Below, one piece after another: positions 42,785-51,741 of a stretch of DNA of 64,000 nt (the first letter of the stretch is position 1; each line of letters opens with the position of its first letter). The notes below the pieces were generated by a model, which did not search any database, was not told where the DNA came from, and was given only the letters and a program-made list of their open reading frames with translations. Origin of the DNA: Brevibacillus thermoruber 423. Its GTDB lineage: Bacteria; Bacillota; Bacilli; Brevibacillales; Brevibacillaceae. Location: positions 85,291 through 149,290 of the forward strand of contig NZ_KE695652.1 in the NCBI RefSeq assembly GCF_000454065.1, written 5' to 3'. The translations under genes were made by a program, and so were the position numbers.

Positions 42785-43590
42785 ATGTCACAAGTGGTAA
42801 AGCGGATGGCGCAGGATTCACGAGCAAGAGACCGATACATGTTTCGGGCGGTTTCGTTTTTGTTTTGGGTTTCGCATTTTCTCTATGTTCCCATTCTATC
42901 TCCCTGCCTGGAATCGTTGGGGGGCACGTATGCGTGGATCGGTCTGGTGTTGAGCAGCTACGGGCTCGCGCAATGTGCATGCCGGGTGCCCTTTGGCATC
43001 TTCTCGGATCTTGTGAAGGTAAGGATGCCGTTTATTCGCGTGGGACTGGCAATCGGTACGTGCAGTTGTCTGCTATTTGCACTAACGGACAGTCTGGGAT
43101 GGGTACTGGTATCCCGCTCTCTGGCCGGAGTGGCCGCGGCAACGTGGGTTGCGTTCACCGTCCTGTATTCCCGCCATTATCCAGACCGGGACGTTCACCG
43201 CGCCATGAGCAGCATTTCGTTTGTGGTGGTCCTGGCGCAGCTCACCGGTATGAGCGCAGGCGGTTATCTTGTGAATCAATGGGGATGGCATGCCCCGTTC
43301 TGGCTGGGCACGATGACTGCTTATTCCGCCGCTGTTGGCGATGGCGATCGAACCCATTCCCCATGAAAAACGAGCCACGGCGATGGGGATGTATCAGGCG
43401 CTGTACGCGATCGGCATGTTCGCCGGACCGTTTTGTGCCGGCGTGCTGAATTCGGCAATGGGGATGGCAGCGGGATTTTAATTTGCCGGTGCATGGGGAC
43501 TGGTCGCCGCCGTTCTCGTTGGTTATTGGAAGAAAACAGAGCAGTGGGCAAGACCCTGTCTCGCAGATGTTGAGAAAAACACCTAGTTGG
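42785..43590 (+). pseudogene. MFS transporter with internal deletion
   Basis: From 42785 the frame encodes the N-terminal half of a major facilitator (AVSFLFWVSHFLYVPILSPC, then LGWVLVSRSLAGVAAATWVA). Near 43320 it jumps to a C-terminal piece (AMAIEPIPHEKRATAMGMYQ, then ALYAIGMFAGPFCAGVLNSA) with a stop at 43481, and a last piece AWGLVAAVLVGYWKKTEQ. Several central helices are missing. It completes the scar of broken sugar genes between the sigma unit and praR. Confidence 0.75.
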
Positions 43591-43632
43591 CAAGCTGACG
43601 CCGGCACTCGACTGGCGTCGGCTTGTTTCGTT

Positions 43633-44412
43633 TTACTGCCGTTTATAGTACCCCAATTTTTCCGAGATTTCCTGCCCGGCCTCTTTCACCTTCTTGATCA
43701 GAAAAGGAACTTTGGACCGGGTCATCCGCTGTTTCGGCCCCACGAGAGTGATGGCGGCGACGACCTGTCCCGTGTAATCGCGGATGGGAGCGGCGATGGA
43801 GTGGACGCCTTCCAACAGCTCCTCGTAGCTGGTCGCACAGCCGTCTTTTTTGACTTTTTGCAGGTGCTGCAGGAGCAGGGCCGGATCGGTGATGGTGTTG
43901 GCCGTGTGTTTGACCAGACCGTTTTCGATGACCTTTTGAATAAAGGGCAGTTCCTTATGGGCCAGCAGCACTTTGCCGGAACTGGTGCAGTACAGCGGAT
44001 TTCGCCTTCCGACGTGGGTTAAAAAGCGGACGTGGTGATTGCATTCGATTTTCATGATGTAGATCACGTCGCTGCCTTCCAAGATCCCGATATGCGCCGT
44101 TTCCCCCACCGTGTCCACCAGTTTGCGAACAACGGGCAGGGATTCGTGATAAACGTCGAGCGTAGACGTGACCACTCCGCTCAGCGCCAACACGGAAAAA
44201 CCCAGGCGATATTTTTGCGTTTCGGCGTCTTTCACGAGGAATCCTTCGTGGGAAAGGGTTGATACGAGCCGGTGTACCGTGCTTTTTCCCAGCTTGAGAG
44301 AAGCGGCCAATTCGGTGATCCCCTGACTGGGTTTGTCAAGGGAATACGAGCGAAGGATGCGAAGGGCATTCGTCAGTGAAGACAGCATTCGTTTTTCGTG
44401 GTTCCCTGCCAT
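43633..44412 (-). CDS. praR: IclR-family regulator of the protocatechuate operon
   Basis: A 259-aa IclR regulator; ATG 44412 follows AGGAGGGAGG. The winged helix is at residues 10-70 (ALRILRSYSLDKPSQGITEL, then AASLKLGKSTVHRLVSTLSH). The C-terminal effector domain has GILEGSDVIYIMKIECNHHV and TSSGKVLLAH with the usual ligand pocket. It is divergent from praA. In Paenibacillus the IclR-type PraR was proposed as a repressor of the pra operon; the same role is inferred here, with the inverted repeat at 44516-44536 as a candidate site. Confidence 0.85.
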   Translation of the reverse strand: MAGNHEKRMLSSLTNALRILRSYSLDKPSQGITELAASLKLGKSTVHRLVSTLSHEGFLVKDAETQKYRLGFSVLALSGVVTSTLDVYHESLPVVRKLVDTVGETAHIGILEGSDVIYIMKIECNHHVRFLTHVGRRNPLYCTSSGKVLLAHKELPFIQKVIENGLVKHTANTITDPALLLQHLQKVKKDGCATSYEELLEGVHSIAAPIRDYTGQVVAAITLVGPKQRMTRSKVPFLIKKVKEAGQEISEKLGYYKRQ

Positions 44413-44515
44413 CGAGAGACCTCCCTCCTGATTTTGCCTCCATTATATCAATATATTTCGAATATTTTGACTTAAAGTGAAAACGCTAGAAAAAAATGTG
44501 GGAAAAAATTTGTCG

Positions 44516-44570
44516 GCGTTCACCATATCAGAACGCGGACGTTTTGTTAGCGGTTTCAGCGAGCTATAGT
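44516..44570 (+). promoter_or_regulatory. praA promoter and candidate PraR operator
   Basis: Inverted repeat GCGTTC (44516-44521) / GAACGC (44531-44536) with nine bases between, followed by a weak promoter TTTTGT (44542-44547) - 17 bases - TATAGT (44565-44570). The repeat ends about six bases before the -35, a normal place for an IclR site. Confidence 0.45.
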
Positions 44571-44617
44571 AGGAATACAATCTCATCCCACACTATTACC
44601 GAAAGCAAGGAGTGAGC

Positions 44618-45421
44618 ATGATGCCGCTATCTTTGGGGATGTTGGCCGCTCATGTGCCGCGCATTTGCCATGAGGAGAAGGCTCCCGATTTTCAAAAGGC
44701 ATTGGTCGAGGGGATGCGCCAGGCAGCCGCTGCGATCCGGGAGGTTCAGGCAGACGTGATTGTGCTGATGTCGTGTCATTTTCCGGCAACCTTCCATCAT
44801 TACGTGAATGTGGCTCCGCGCCATAAAGGGGTATTGACCGCGGTGGAATGCCCCGATCTGATCGCCAATGTTCCCTACGATTATCCGGGGGACCCGGAGC
44901 TGGCAGGTCAGCTTGTCGAAGCGGGCAAAAGCGCCGGGATACCCGTGATCGGATTTCACGACCCGACGTATACCTGGGATTACGGTACCGTTGTCCCGCT
45001 GCGGTATCTGGTTCCCCAGGGAGATGTACCCGTTGTCGATCTCTCGGTATGCCTGGCATCCAGTCTGGACGAAAGCCATCTGTGGGGGCAGCAAATCGGG
45101 AAGGTCCTGCGGTCGAGCAGCAAACGCGCCGTCTTTGTAAGCAGCGGGGCCTTGTCTCACAATCTGGTCAGAGGGCCGGACAAAATGCCGACCTTGTCGG
45201 AACAGGCGATGGACAATCAGTTTATCCAGTATCTCCTCACGGGGGAATACGATCGGGCCCGCGAGATGCTCACCCAATACGCCCGGCTTGCCGGCGTGGA
45301 ATCGGGCGGGCGCCATTTGGCCGCGCTGCTGGGTGTCCTGGACAGTCGGTACCAGGCTAGATTCCTGGGGTATGCGCAGTCATCGGGAAGCGGGAACGCG
45401 GTGATTACCTTTGCATCCTGA
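44618..45421 (+). CDS. praA: protocatechuate 2,3-dioxygenase (class III extradiol, LigB type)
   Basis: A 267-aa LigB-family extradiol dioxygenase. Metal and active-site residues lie in LGMLAAHVPRICHEE (His), LMSCHFPATFHHYVN (His), PVIGFHDPTYTWDYGTVVPL, and VFVSSGALSHNLVRG (His). First enzyme after hydroxylation: it opens protocatechuate at the 2,3 bond to 5-carboxy-2-hydroxymuconate-6-semialdehyde. ATG 44618 has AAGGAG six bases upstream. The substrate assignment comes from the operon, whose gene order equals, as I recall, the published praABEGFDCHI cluster; the fold alone would also fit related catechols. Confidence 0.82.
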   Translation: MMPLSLGMLAAHVPRICHEEKAPDFQKALVEGMRQAAAAIREVQADVIVLMSCHFPATFHHYVNVAPRHKGVLTAVECPDLIANVPYDYPGDPELAGQLVEAGKSAGIPVIGFHDPTYTWDYGTVVPLRYLVPQGDVPVVDLSVCLASSLDESHLWGQQIGKVLRSSSKRAVFVSSGALSHNLVRGPDKMPTLSEQAMDNQFIQYLLTGEYDRAREMLTQYARLAGVESGGRHLAALLGVLDSRYQARFLGYAQSSGSGNAVITFAS

Positions 45422-45466
45422 ATTGTCGGAATCAAAACAATATAAAAACAATTTGGAGGGAAATGG

Positions 45467-46939
45467 ATGTCAACCACTGGTCTGCAGCCAAAAACGAAAG
45501 CGATCGACTGTCTGCATTTTATCAACGGTCAATTTGTTCCTTCCGTGAACGGTAGGGTATTTCCAAATATCAACCCGGCAACGGAAGAGGTGCTGGGCAC
45601 GGTGGCAGAAGGCGGTCCCGAGGAGATCGATCTCGCCGTGCAGGCGGCCCGGAAAGCCTTGCGCGGCCCCTGGCGCAGCATGACGGCCAATGAACGGGTG
45701 GCAGTCCTGCGGCGCATCGGGGATCTCATCCTGGAGAGACAAGAGGAGCTGGCCATTCTGGAATCCCTGGATACGGGAAAACCCTTGTGGCTCTCGAAAA
45801 GCGTGGACATCCCGCGTGCCGCCTACAACTTCCACTTTTTCGCCGATTATGTGCGCACGATCGGCACGGAGGCCTCCCAATCGGATGACGTGGCGATCAA
45901 TTACGCCATTCGCCGTCCCTTGGGCGTGGTGGGACTCATCAATCCGTGGAACCTGCCGCTGCTTTTGTTGACGTGGAAATTGGCTCCCGCCCTGGCTGCG
46001 GGTAATACGGTGGTGATGAAGCCGGCAGAGCTGACGCCCATGACGGCCACGGTGCTGGCTGAAATCTGCCGCGATGCGGGAATCCCTGACGGTGTCGTGA
46101 ACGTCGTACATGGATTCGGGCCTGATTCCGCCGGTTCCGCGCTGGTGGAACATCCGGATGTAAACGGCATCACCTTTACCGGTGAAACGACAACCGGAAA
46201 AATCATCATGCAGGCCGCCGCAAAAACGCTGAAACGCCTTTCCTATGAGTTGGGCGGAAAAAATCCGAATATCATTTTCGCCGATTCCGATATGGATGAA
46301 GTGATCGACACCACGTTGAAATCAAGTTTTGTCAACCAGGGGGAAGTATGCCTGTGCGGCTCGAGAATCTATGTGGAACGCGCCGCCTATCAGGAATTTC
46401 TCGATAAATTCGTCGCCAAAACGAAGGAACTGCTGGTGGGTGACCCGTTCCATGAAAAGACGAAGGTGGGGGCGTTGATCAGCGAGGAGCACTATCAGCG
46501 CGTTACCCAGTACATCGAGCTGGCCCGGCAGGAAGGAGGCACCATCTTGCTGGGCGGACGCCGTCCGGAAGGATTGGAAAAAGGCTACTACCTGGAACCG
46601 ACCATCATTACGGGAGTGGATCGGAGCTGCCGGGTGGTGCGGGAGGAAATATTCGGTCCGGTCGTGACCGTTACGCCGTTTGATACCGAGGAAGAAGTCA
46701 TTGAACAGGCAAACGATACCCACTACGGACTGAGCGCGACGATCTGGACCAACGATTTGCGGCGCGCGCATCGCGTCGCGGGACAGATCGAAGCGGGAAT
46801 CATCTGGGTGAATACGTGGTTTTTCCGCGATCTGCGCACCCCGTTTGGCGGGATGAAGCAGAGCGGCATCGGGCGGGAAGGCGGCGTTCACAGCTTTGAA
46901 TTCTACTCGGAGCTGACCAACATTTGCATCAAGCTGTAA
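45467..46939 (+). CDS. praB: 2-hydroxymuconate-6-semialdehyde dehydrogenase
   Basis: A 490-aa NAD-dependent aldehyde dehydrogenase; ATG 45467 follows GGAGGG. NAD-binding GFTGETTTG-type motif (ITFTGETTTGKIIMQ), catalytic Glu in SYELGGKNPNIIF, catalytic Cys in NQGEVCLCGSRIYV, and EEIFGPVVTV near the end. The Q-G-E-V-C-L-C-x-S-R signature is that of hydroxy/aminomuconic semialdehyde dehydrogenases (DmpC/XylG/AmnC-like). It oxidises the ring-cleavage product, after decarboxylation by PraH, to 2-hydroxymuconate. Confidence 0.88.
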   Translation: MSTTGLQPKTKAIDCLHFINGQFVPSVNGRVFPNINPATEEVLGTVAEGGPEEIDLAVQAARKALRGPWRSMTANERVAVLRRIGDLILERQEELAILESLDTGKPLWLSKSVDIPRAAYNFHFFADYVRTIGTEASQSDDVAINYAIRRPLGVVGLINPWNLPLLLLTWKLAPALAAGNTVVMKPAELTPMTATVLAEICRDAGIPDGVVNVVHGFGPDSAGSALVEHPDVNGITFTGETTTGKIIMQAAAKTLKRLSYELGGKNPNIIFADSDMDEVIDTTLKSSFVNQGEVCLCGSRIYVERAAYQEFLDKFVAKTKELLVGDPFHEKTKVGALISEEHYQRVTQYIELARQEGGTILLGGRRPEGLEKGYYLEPTIITGVDRSCRVVREEIFGPVVTVTPFDTEEEVIEQANDTHYGLSATIWTNDLRRAHRVAGQIEAGIIWVNTWFFRDLRTPFGGMKQSGIGREGGVHSFEFYSELTNICIKL

Positions 46940-46956
46940 AAAGGAGGACACCGGCG

Positions 46957-47751
46957 ATGAGCGCTTCGCAAAAAGCCGTCGAGTTGGCCGACCATCTGGC
47001 CAGGGCCGCATCCGAGGGGCGTGGGGTACAGCCAATCACCGCGCTCGACCCCGCGATCACCGAGAAGGAAGCGTATGACGTGCAGTTGGTTACGATTCAA
47101 CGAAAGATTCAGGAAGGCAGGCGGGTGGTGGGCAAGAAAATCGGGCTCACCTCCCTGGCCATGCAAAAACTGCTGGGGGTGGACCAGCCCGATTACGGAC
47201 ACCTGCTGGATGACATGGTCGTGGAAAATGGCGGAGAAATCCCGTGGCACCGTGTCCTGCAGCCGCGGGTGGAAGGCGAAATCGCCTTTGTGCTGAAACG
47301 CGATCTGATCGGGCCGCAGGTGACCGAGCTTGACGTGCTGCTGGCAACGGATTACGTGCTTCCGGCTCTGGAGATTGTCGACAGCCGGGTGGCGGATTGG
47401 AAGATTGCCCTGCCGGATACGGTTGCCGACAATGCTTCCTCCGGTCTCTATGTGTTGGGGGGAAAACCGGTTCCGGTGGATCGGGTTGATTTGGCTCAGA
47501 TCGGAATGGTTCTCTACAAAAACGGGGAAATCGCCAACACCGGCGTCGGCGCCGCCGCCTTGGGCAGCCCGGCAGCCTGCGTGGCCTGGCTGGCGAACAA
47601 ATTATTCGAATTCGGCATTCCGCTGAAGGCAGGAGAAGTGATTCTCTCCGGCGCTTTGTCAGCAGCCGTAAATGCCGCGCCGGGCGATCATTTTCGGGCC
47701 AGGTTTGCCCACCTGGGAGAAGTCAGCGTGAGGTTTGCCTCTCTGAAATAG
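46957..47751 (+). CDS. praE: 2-hydroxypenta-2,4-dienoate hydratase
   Basis: A 264-aa member of the hydratase/decarboxylase family (DmpE/XylJ/MhpD). Marks are GRRVVGKKIGLTSLAMQKLL, VEGEIAFVLKRDLIGP, LPALEIVDSRVADWKI and NTGVGAAALGSPAACVAWLA. It adds water to give 4-hydroxy-2-oxovalerate. ATG 46957 follows AAAGGAGG. It is a paralogue of PraD in the same operon; assignment of hydratase versus decarboxylase follows the pra order and the slightly different metal-site context. Confidence 0.82.
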   Translation: MSASQKAVELADHLARAASEGRGVQPITALDPAITEKEAYDVQLVTIQRKIQEGRRVVGKKIGLTSLAMQKLLGVDQPDYGHLLDDMVVENGGEIPWHRVLQPRVEGEIAFVLKRDLIGPQVTELDVLLATDYVLPALEIVDSRVADWKIALPDTVADNASSGLYVLGGKPVPVDRVDLAQIGMVLYKNGEIANTGVGAAALGSPAACVAWLANKLFEFGIPLKAGEVILSGALSAAVNAAPGDHFRARFAHLGEVSVRFASLK

Positions 47752-47775
47752 AACAAGGGGAAGGACGGGATTGAA

Positions 47776-48660
47776 TTGGTGAAGGTGAAGGTAGCCATTC
47801 TCGGCTCGGGAAACATTGGCACCGATTTGATGATGAAACTGCGCCGGTCATCTGTGTTGGAGCTGACCGCCGTGATCGGGATTGACCCGGAATCGGATGG
47901 GCTGCAGCGGGCACGCGAGCTGGGGTACGCGGCGATTGCTTCCGGACTTGGCGGATTTTTGGAGCAGCCTGAACTGGCGGACATCTTGTTTGACGCCACT
48001 TCGGCGAAGGCTCACATCCGGCATGCCAAAGCGTTGAAACAGGCGGGGAAAACGGCTGTTGACCTGACGCCGGCTGCGGTTGGCCCGTTTGTCGTCCCGA
48101 CGGTCAACATGGATGCCCACCTGGACGACCCCAACGTCAACCTCATCACCTGCGGCGGGCAGGCCACGATTCCCATCGTTCATGCCGTAAACCGGGTGGC
48201 TCCCGTGGACTATGCGGAGATCGTGGCGACGATTGCCAGCAGGAGCGCGGGACCCGGAACACGCGCCAACATCGACGAATTCACGCAAACCACCGCCCGC
48301 GGCCTGGAGTTGATCGGGGGAGCGAAACGGGGAAAGGCGATTATCATCCTGAACCCGGCTGAGCCGCCGATCCTGATGAGGGATACGGTGTATGCGCTGG
48401 TTGATCCGGAGCGGATGGACCGGCATGCGATCACCCGGTCCATTTATCAAACGGTGGAGTCGATCCAGTCGTATGTGCCCGGGTACCGTCTGCGCAGCGA
48501 GCCGCTTTTTGACGGAAACAAGGTGACGGTCTTTCTGGAGGTGGAGGGGGCGGGAGACTACCTGCCCACCTATGCAGGCAACCTGGACATCATGACGGCG
48601 GCAGCGGTAAAAGTCGCCGAAGAAATCGCTAAACACAAACTGTCCAACACGGTCGTGTAG
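47776..48660 (+). CDS. praG: acetaldehyde dehydrogenase (acylating)
   Basis: A 294-aa DmpF/MhpF/BphJ homologue: Rossmann motif [17 protein letters not shown], catalytic Cys in [17 protein letters not shown], and [20 protein letters not shown]. It converts acetaldehyde, NAD and CoA to acetyl-CoA and normally forms a channelling complex with the aldolase encoded next. Start is TTG 47776 or GTG 47779; neither has a perfect ribosome site (GGGGAAGGACGGG upstream). Confidence 0.9.
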   Translation: MVKVKVAILGSGNIGTDLMMKLRRSSVLELTAVIGIDPESDGLQRARELGYAAIASGLGGFLEQPELADILFDATSAKAHIRHAKALKQAGKTAVDLTPAAVGPFVVPTVNMDAHLDDPNVNLITCGGQATIPIVHAVNRVAPVDYAEIVATIASRSAGPGTRANIDEFTQTTARGLELIGGAKRGKAIIILNPAEPPILMRDTVYALVDPERMDRHAITRSIYQTVESIQSYVPGYRLRSEPLFDGNKVTVFLEVEGAGDYLPTYAGNLDIMTAAAVKVAEEIAKHKLSNTVV

Positions 48661-48688
48661 CGTGCGGGAAAAGGGGGAGGAATTGCGG

Positions 48689-49735
48689 ATGAGCATGGAG
48701 CGCGATTTGTTCATCACGGAAGTGGCCCTGCGCGATGGCAGCCACGCCATTGCCCATCAGTTTACGGTCGAGCAGGTGACGCGTGTAGCCCGGGCATTGG
48801 GAGAAGCCCATGTTCCTTATATCGAAGTGTCGCACGGCGACGGGTTGGGCGGCTCGTCCCTGCAGTACGGGTTGTCCCGCACAAACGAAATGGAGCTGAT
48901 CGAAGCGGCCGTCTCTGTCTCTGGGGAATCGAAAGTGGCCGTGCTGGTGCTGCCGGGGATCGGGACGGTACGGGAACTGAAGGAAGCGGCGAAGCTGGGG
49001 GTGAAAATGGCGCGGATTGCGACGCACGTGACCGAAGCCGACGTGTCTGCCCAGCACATTCAGACGGCCAGGGAATTGGGCTTGGAAACCGTCGGATTCT
49101 TGATGATGGCGCACATGGCACCGGTGGAGAAGCTGGTCGAACAGGCCGCCCTGATGGAAAGCTGCGGAGCGGAAACGGTGTACATCGTGGATTCGGCCGG
49201 CGCTCTCCTTCCCCATCAGGTTCGCGAACGGGTTCGCGCGCTTAGGCAGCGCCTGCGCGTCCATGTCGGCTTCCACGGCCATAACAATTTGTCACTGGCG
49301 ATGGCCAATACCCTGGCGGCCATTGAAGAAGGAGCCACCCGCATCGATGGCAGCATGCGCTGCCTGGGGGCAGGCGCAGGAAACACGCAGACGGAAGTGC
49401 TGGTTGCCGTCTTGGAGAAACTGGGCATCAAAACCGGCATTGACGTCTACAAGCTGATGGATGCGGCGGAAGAGATCGTGGCGCCCATCCTGGCAGCGCC
49501 GCAGGAGATCACCAGGGACAGTCTCGTGTTGGGCTACGCCGGCGTCTATTCCAGTTTTCTGCTGCATGCCCGGCGAGCGGCCCAAACGTTTTCGCTCGAC
49601 TCCCGCGATATCTTGATGGAAGTGGGACGGCGCAAAGTGGTAGGCGGTCAGGAAGACATGATCGTGGACATCGCCGCCGAATTGGCAAGGCAAAAAACGG
49701 GCGCTGCCGTCAACCAGGAGGAACGGTATGGATAG
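48689..49735 (+). CDS. praF: 4-hydroxy-2-oxovalerate aldolase
   Basis: A 348-aa DmpG/MhpE-type aldolase. FITEVALRDGSHAIAHQFTV carries the metal-binding Asp and catalytic His, HVGFHGHNNLSLAMANTLAA the two His ligands, and GAGAGNTQTEVLVAVLEKLG the pyruvate-binding end. It splits 4-hydroxy-2-oxovalerate into pyruvate and acetaldehyde. ATG 48689 follows GGGGGAGG. Its end overlaps praD by eight bases. Confidence 0.92.
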   Translation: MSMERDLFITEVALRDGSHAIAHQFTVEQVTRVARALGEAHVPYIEVSHGDGLGGSSLQYGLSRTNEMELIEAAVSVSGESKVAVLVLPGIGTVRELKEAAKLGVKMARIATHVTEADVSAQHIQTARELGLETVGFLMMAHMAPVEKLVEQAALMESCGAETVYIVDSAGALLPHQVRERVRALRQRLRVHVGFHGHNNLSLAMANTLAAIEEGATRIDGSMRCLGAGAGNTQTEVLVAVLEKLGIKTGIDVYKLMDAAEEIVAPILAAPQEITRDSLVLGYAGVYSSFLLHARRAAQTFSLDSRDILMEVGRRKVVGGQEDMIVDIAAELARQKTGAAVNQEERYG

Positions 49736-50510
49736 AGCGACTGCTGTTTCGCTTGCAGAATGGCTGATTCGCGCCGAGGTGGAAAAACGGGAAGTGACCC
49801 GTATTACGGAACGATACCCGGAGCTTACGGTGGAAGATGCCTATCAGATTCAAGAAGTTCTGGTGGGAAAAAAGCTGGAACAGGGATACCGGATTGTCGG
49901 CCCCAAAATGGGCTTGACCAGCCGGGCGAAGATGAAGCAGATGAATGTGGACGAGCCGATCTATGGCTTCATTTTTGACTACATGGTCGTATCCGGCGGC
50001 GAGATCTCCTTCTGCGACCTGATTCATCCCAAGGTCGAAGCGGAAATCGCGTTTGTTCTCGGCCGGGATGTTGAGGGGCCGGGTGTTACGGGCGCGCAGG
50101 TGCTGGCAGCGACAGCGCATGTGATGCCCGCGCTGGAAATCATCGACAGCCGGTATGAACGCTTTCACTTTACCCTTCCCGATGTGATCGCAGACAACGC
50201 TTCCTCTTCCCGCGTGGTGTTTGGAACGACGCTGAAGCGGCCCGACGAACTGGAGCTGGATCTGGTGGGGGTCACGCTGTCGATCAACGGTGAGCTGAAG
50301 GAGATGGGAGCGGGAGCGGCTGTGTTGGGGCATCCCGCCAACTCGGTGGCGATGCTGGCCAATATGCTGGCACGCAAGGGATTGAAGCTGAAGGCCGGAC
50401 AAACGATTTTAACAGGGGGCATTACCGGTGCGGTGATGCTGCAGCCCGGAGACGTCGTCAGCGCAAGACTGGATGGGCTGGGTTCGGTCGGCTTTCTCGT
50501 CCGGGCGTAA
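49728..50510 (+). CDS. praD: 4-oxalocrotonate decarboxylase
   Basis: A 260-aa protein of the same family as PraE: YRIVGPKMGLTSRAKMKQMN, VEAEIAFVLGRDVEGP, MPALEIIDSRYERFHF, and GAGAAVLGHPANSVAMLANM. It decarboxylates 2-oxohex-3-enedioate (Mg2+-dependent) to 2-hydroxypentadienoate, and XylI/XylJ-type pairs physically associate. The AGGAGG before ATG 49728 lies inside the end of praF. Confidence 0.82.
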   Translation: MDRATAVSLAEWLIRAEVEKREVTRITERYPELTVEDAYQIQEVLVGKKLEQGYRIVGPKMGLTSRAKMKQMNVDEPIYGFIFDYMVVSGGEISFCDLIHPKVEAEIAFVLGRDVEGPGVTGAQVLAATAHVMPALEIIDSRYERFHFTLPDVIADNASSSRVVFGTTLKRPDELELDLVGVTLSINGELKEMGAGAAVLGHPANSVAMLANMLARKGLKLKAGQTILTGGITGAVMLQPGDVVSARLDGLGSVGFLVRA

Positions 50511-50535
50511 TTCGTTTGCAGGGAGGGAGACGCAG

Positions 50536-50730
50536 ATGCCCATTATCACCATTCAAATCCTGGAGGGAAGACCGAAGGAAAAGATCAGGTCCTTGATTGC
50601 CCATGTAACGGAAACGGTGGCGGCCGAACTGGGTTCCCCCAAGGACCGCATTCGCGTCATCGTCGCGGAAATCCCCAAAAGCCATTGGGGCGTAGGCGGA
50701 ACGCCGATTTCAGAGGCGGAAAACAGATAG
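50536..50730 (+). CDS. praC: 4-oxalocrotonate tautomerase
   Basis: A 64-aa 4-OT. The catalytic Pro follows the start Met (MPIITIQILEGRPKEKIRSL), and the conserved Arg lies in DRIRVIVAEIPKSHWGVGG. It converts 2-hydroxymuconate to the oxo form for PraD. ATG 50536 follows GGGAGGGAG. Confidence 0.93.
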   Translation: MPIITIQILEGRPKEKIRSLIAHVTETVAAELGSPKDRIRVIVAEIPKSHWGVGGTPISEAENR

Positions 50731-50761
50731 GTGCCATCCTATCACGGTTGGGAGGCAAAAC

Positions 50762-51700
50762 ATGTACGACGTCCATACGCACGTCATTCCACCCGATGTG
50801 ATCCAGTGGCTGAAAAGTCACGCGCATGACGTGAATGCCGCGTGGATCAAGCGTGATCCGGCAAAGGCGGATTTCCTCCGCGTAAACGGAACCTGGGAGT
50901 TTGAGCTGAAGGAAGCGTTCATCAACCCCGCGCTGTATCTCGAGGAGCAGGAACAGGCGGGGGTGACGCACTCCCTCGTTTCTCCGATTCCCCAGTTGTT
51001 TCTCTATGACTGTCCGGCAGCAGTCACAGCGGAGCTGGCGTCGGTTTACAACCGCTCTCTTGCCGCCTGGGCAGGGGCGCACCAACAGCGTTTGTCCGCT
51101 CTGGCCACCGTGACGCTGCAGGAGCCCGCCCGTGCGGCAAACGAATTGCGCGATGCGATGGGACTGGGATTGAAAGGGGCGATCATCGCCACCTCATGGT
51201 CCGGAAACCTGCTGTCGCATGAGAAGTTTGCACCGTTTTGGGAGGAAGCCGATCATCAAAAGGCGATCCTCTTCCTGCACCCGCTGCTGAGCGTAGACGC
51301 GAGGCTGGGGCAGCGGATGATGGCAAATCTGATCGGAGTTCCGTGGGAGACAACCGTATGCGCCGTCGATCTCATGCTGAGCGGTCTCATGGACAAATAC
51401 CCCAACGTGAAGATCCTGTTGGCGCACGGGGGCGGGTATCTTCCCTATCAGATCGGACGACTCGAGACAGGATATGCCAAATGGAAAGCGGTGAACGCCC
51501 ATCTGCAGGCCTCTCCGCGCGACTATCTCAAACGGTTCTGGTATGACACGGTGTTGTGGAATCCCGCGGGAATCCGCTGCCTGATCGATCTGGTCGGAGG
51601 CGACCGGGTCGTTCCCGGTTCCGACTATCCGTTCGATCTGTGTGCGTGGCCGCCCGATTCCTCAGGCGCCACCGGGTTTCAAACACTGATGGCGGAGTGA
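50762..51700 (+). CDS. praH: 5-carboxy-2-hydroxymuconate-6-semialdehyde decarboxylase (ACMSD-like amidohydrolase)
   Basis: A 312-aa amidohydrolase-2 family protein. Zinc ligands: MYDVHTHVIP, ILFLHPLLS, KILLAHGGGYLPYQIGR, and GSDYPFDL. It removes the carboxyl group from the PraA product, giving 2-hydroxymuconate-6-semialdehyde. ATG 50762 follows TTGGGAGG. The protein stops soon after the GSDYPFD metal motif with an unusual CAWPPDSSGATGFQTLMAE tail; relatives usually carry about 20-30 more residues, so the C-terminus may be truncated. Confidence 0.78.
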   Translation: MYDVHTHVIPPDVIQWLKSHAHDVNAAWIKRDPAKADFLRVNGTWEFELKEAFINPALYLEEQEQAGVTHSLVSPIPQLFLYDCPAAVTAELASVYNRSLAAWAGAHQQRLSALATVTLQEPARAANELRDAMGLGLKGAIIATSWSGNLLSHEKFAPFWEEADHQKAILFLHPLLSVDARLGQRMMANLIGVPWETTVCAVDLMLSGLMDKYPNVKILLAHGGGYLPYQIGRLETGYAKWKAVNAHLQASPRDYLKRFWYDTVLWNPAGIRCLIDLVGGDRVVPGSDYPFDLCAWPPDSSGATGFQTLMAE

Positions 51701-51741
51701 CAAGTGGAAATGGGGAGCAGTATGGAAAGGAGGCGTGGATC

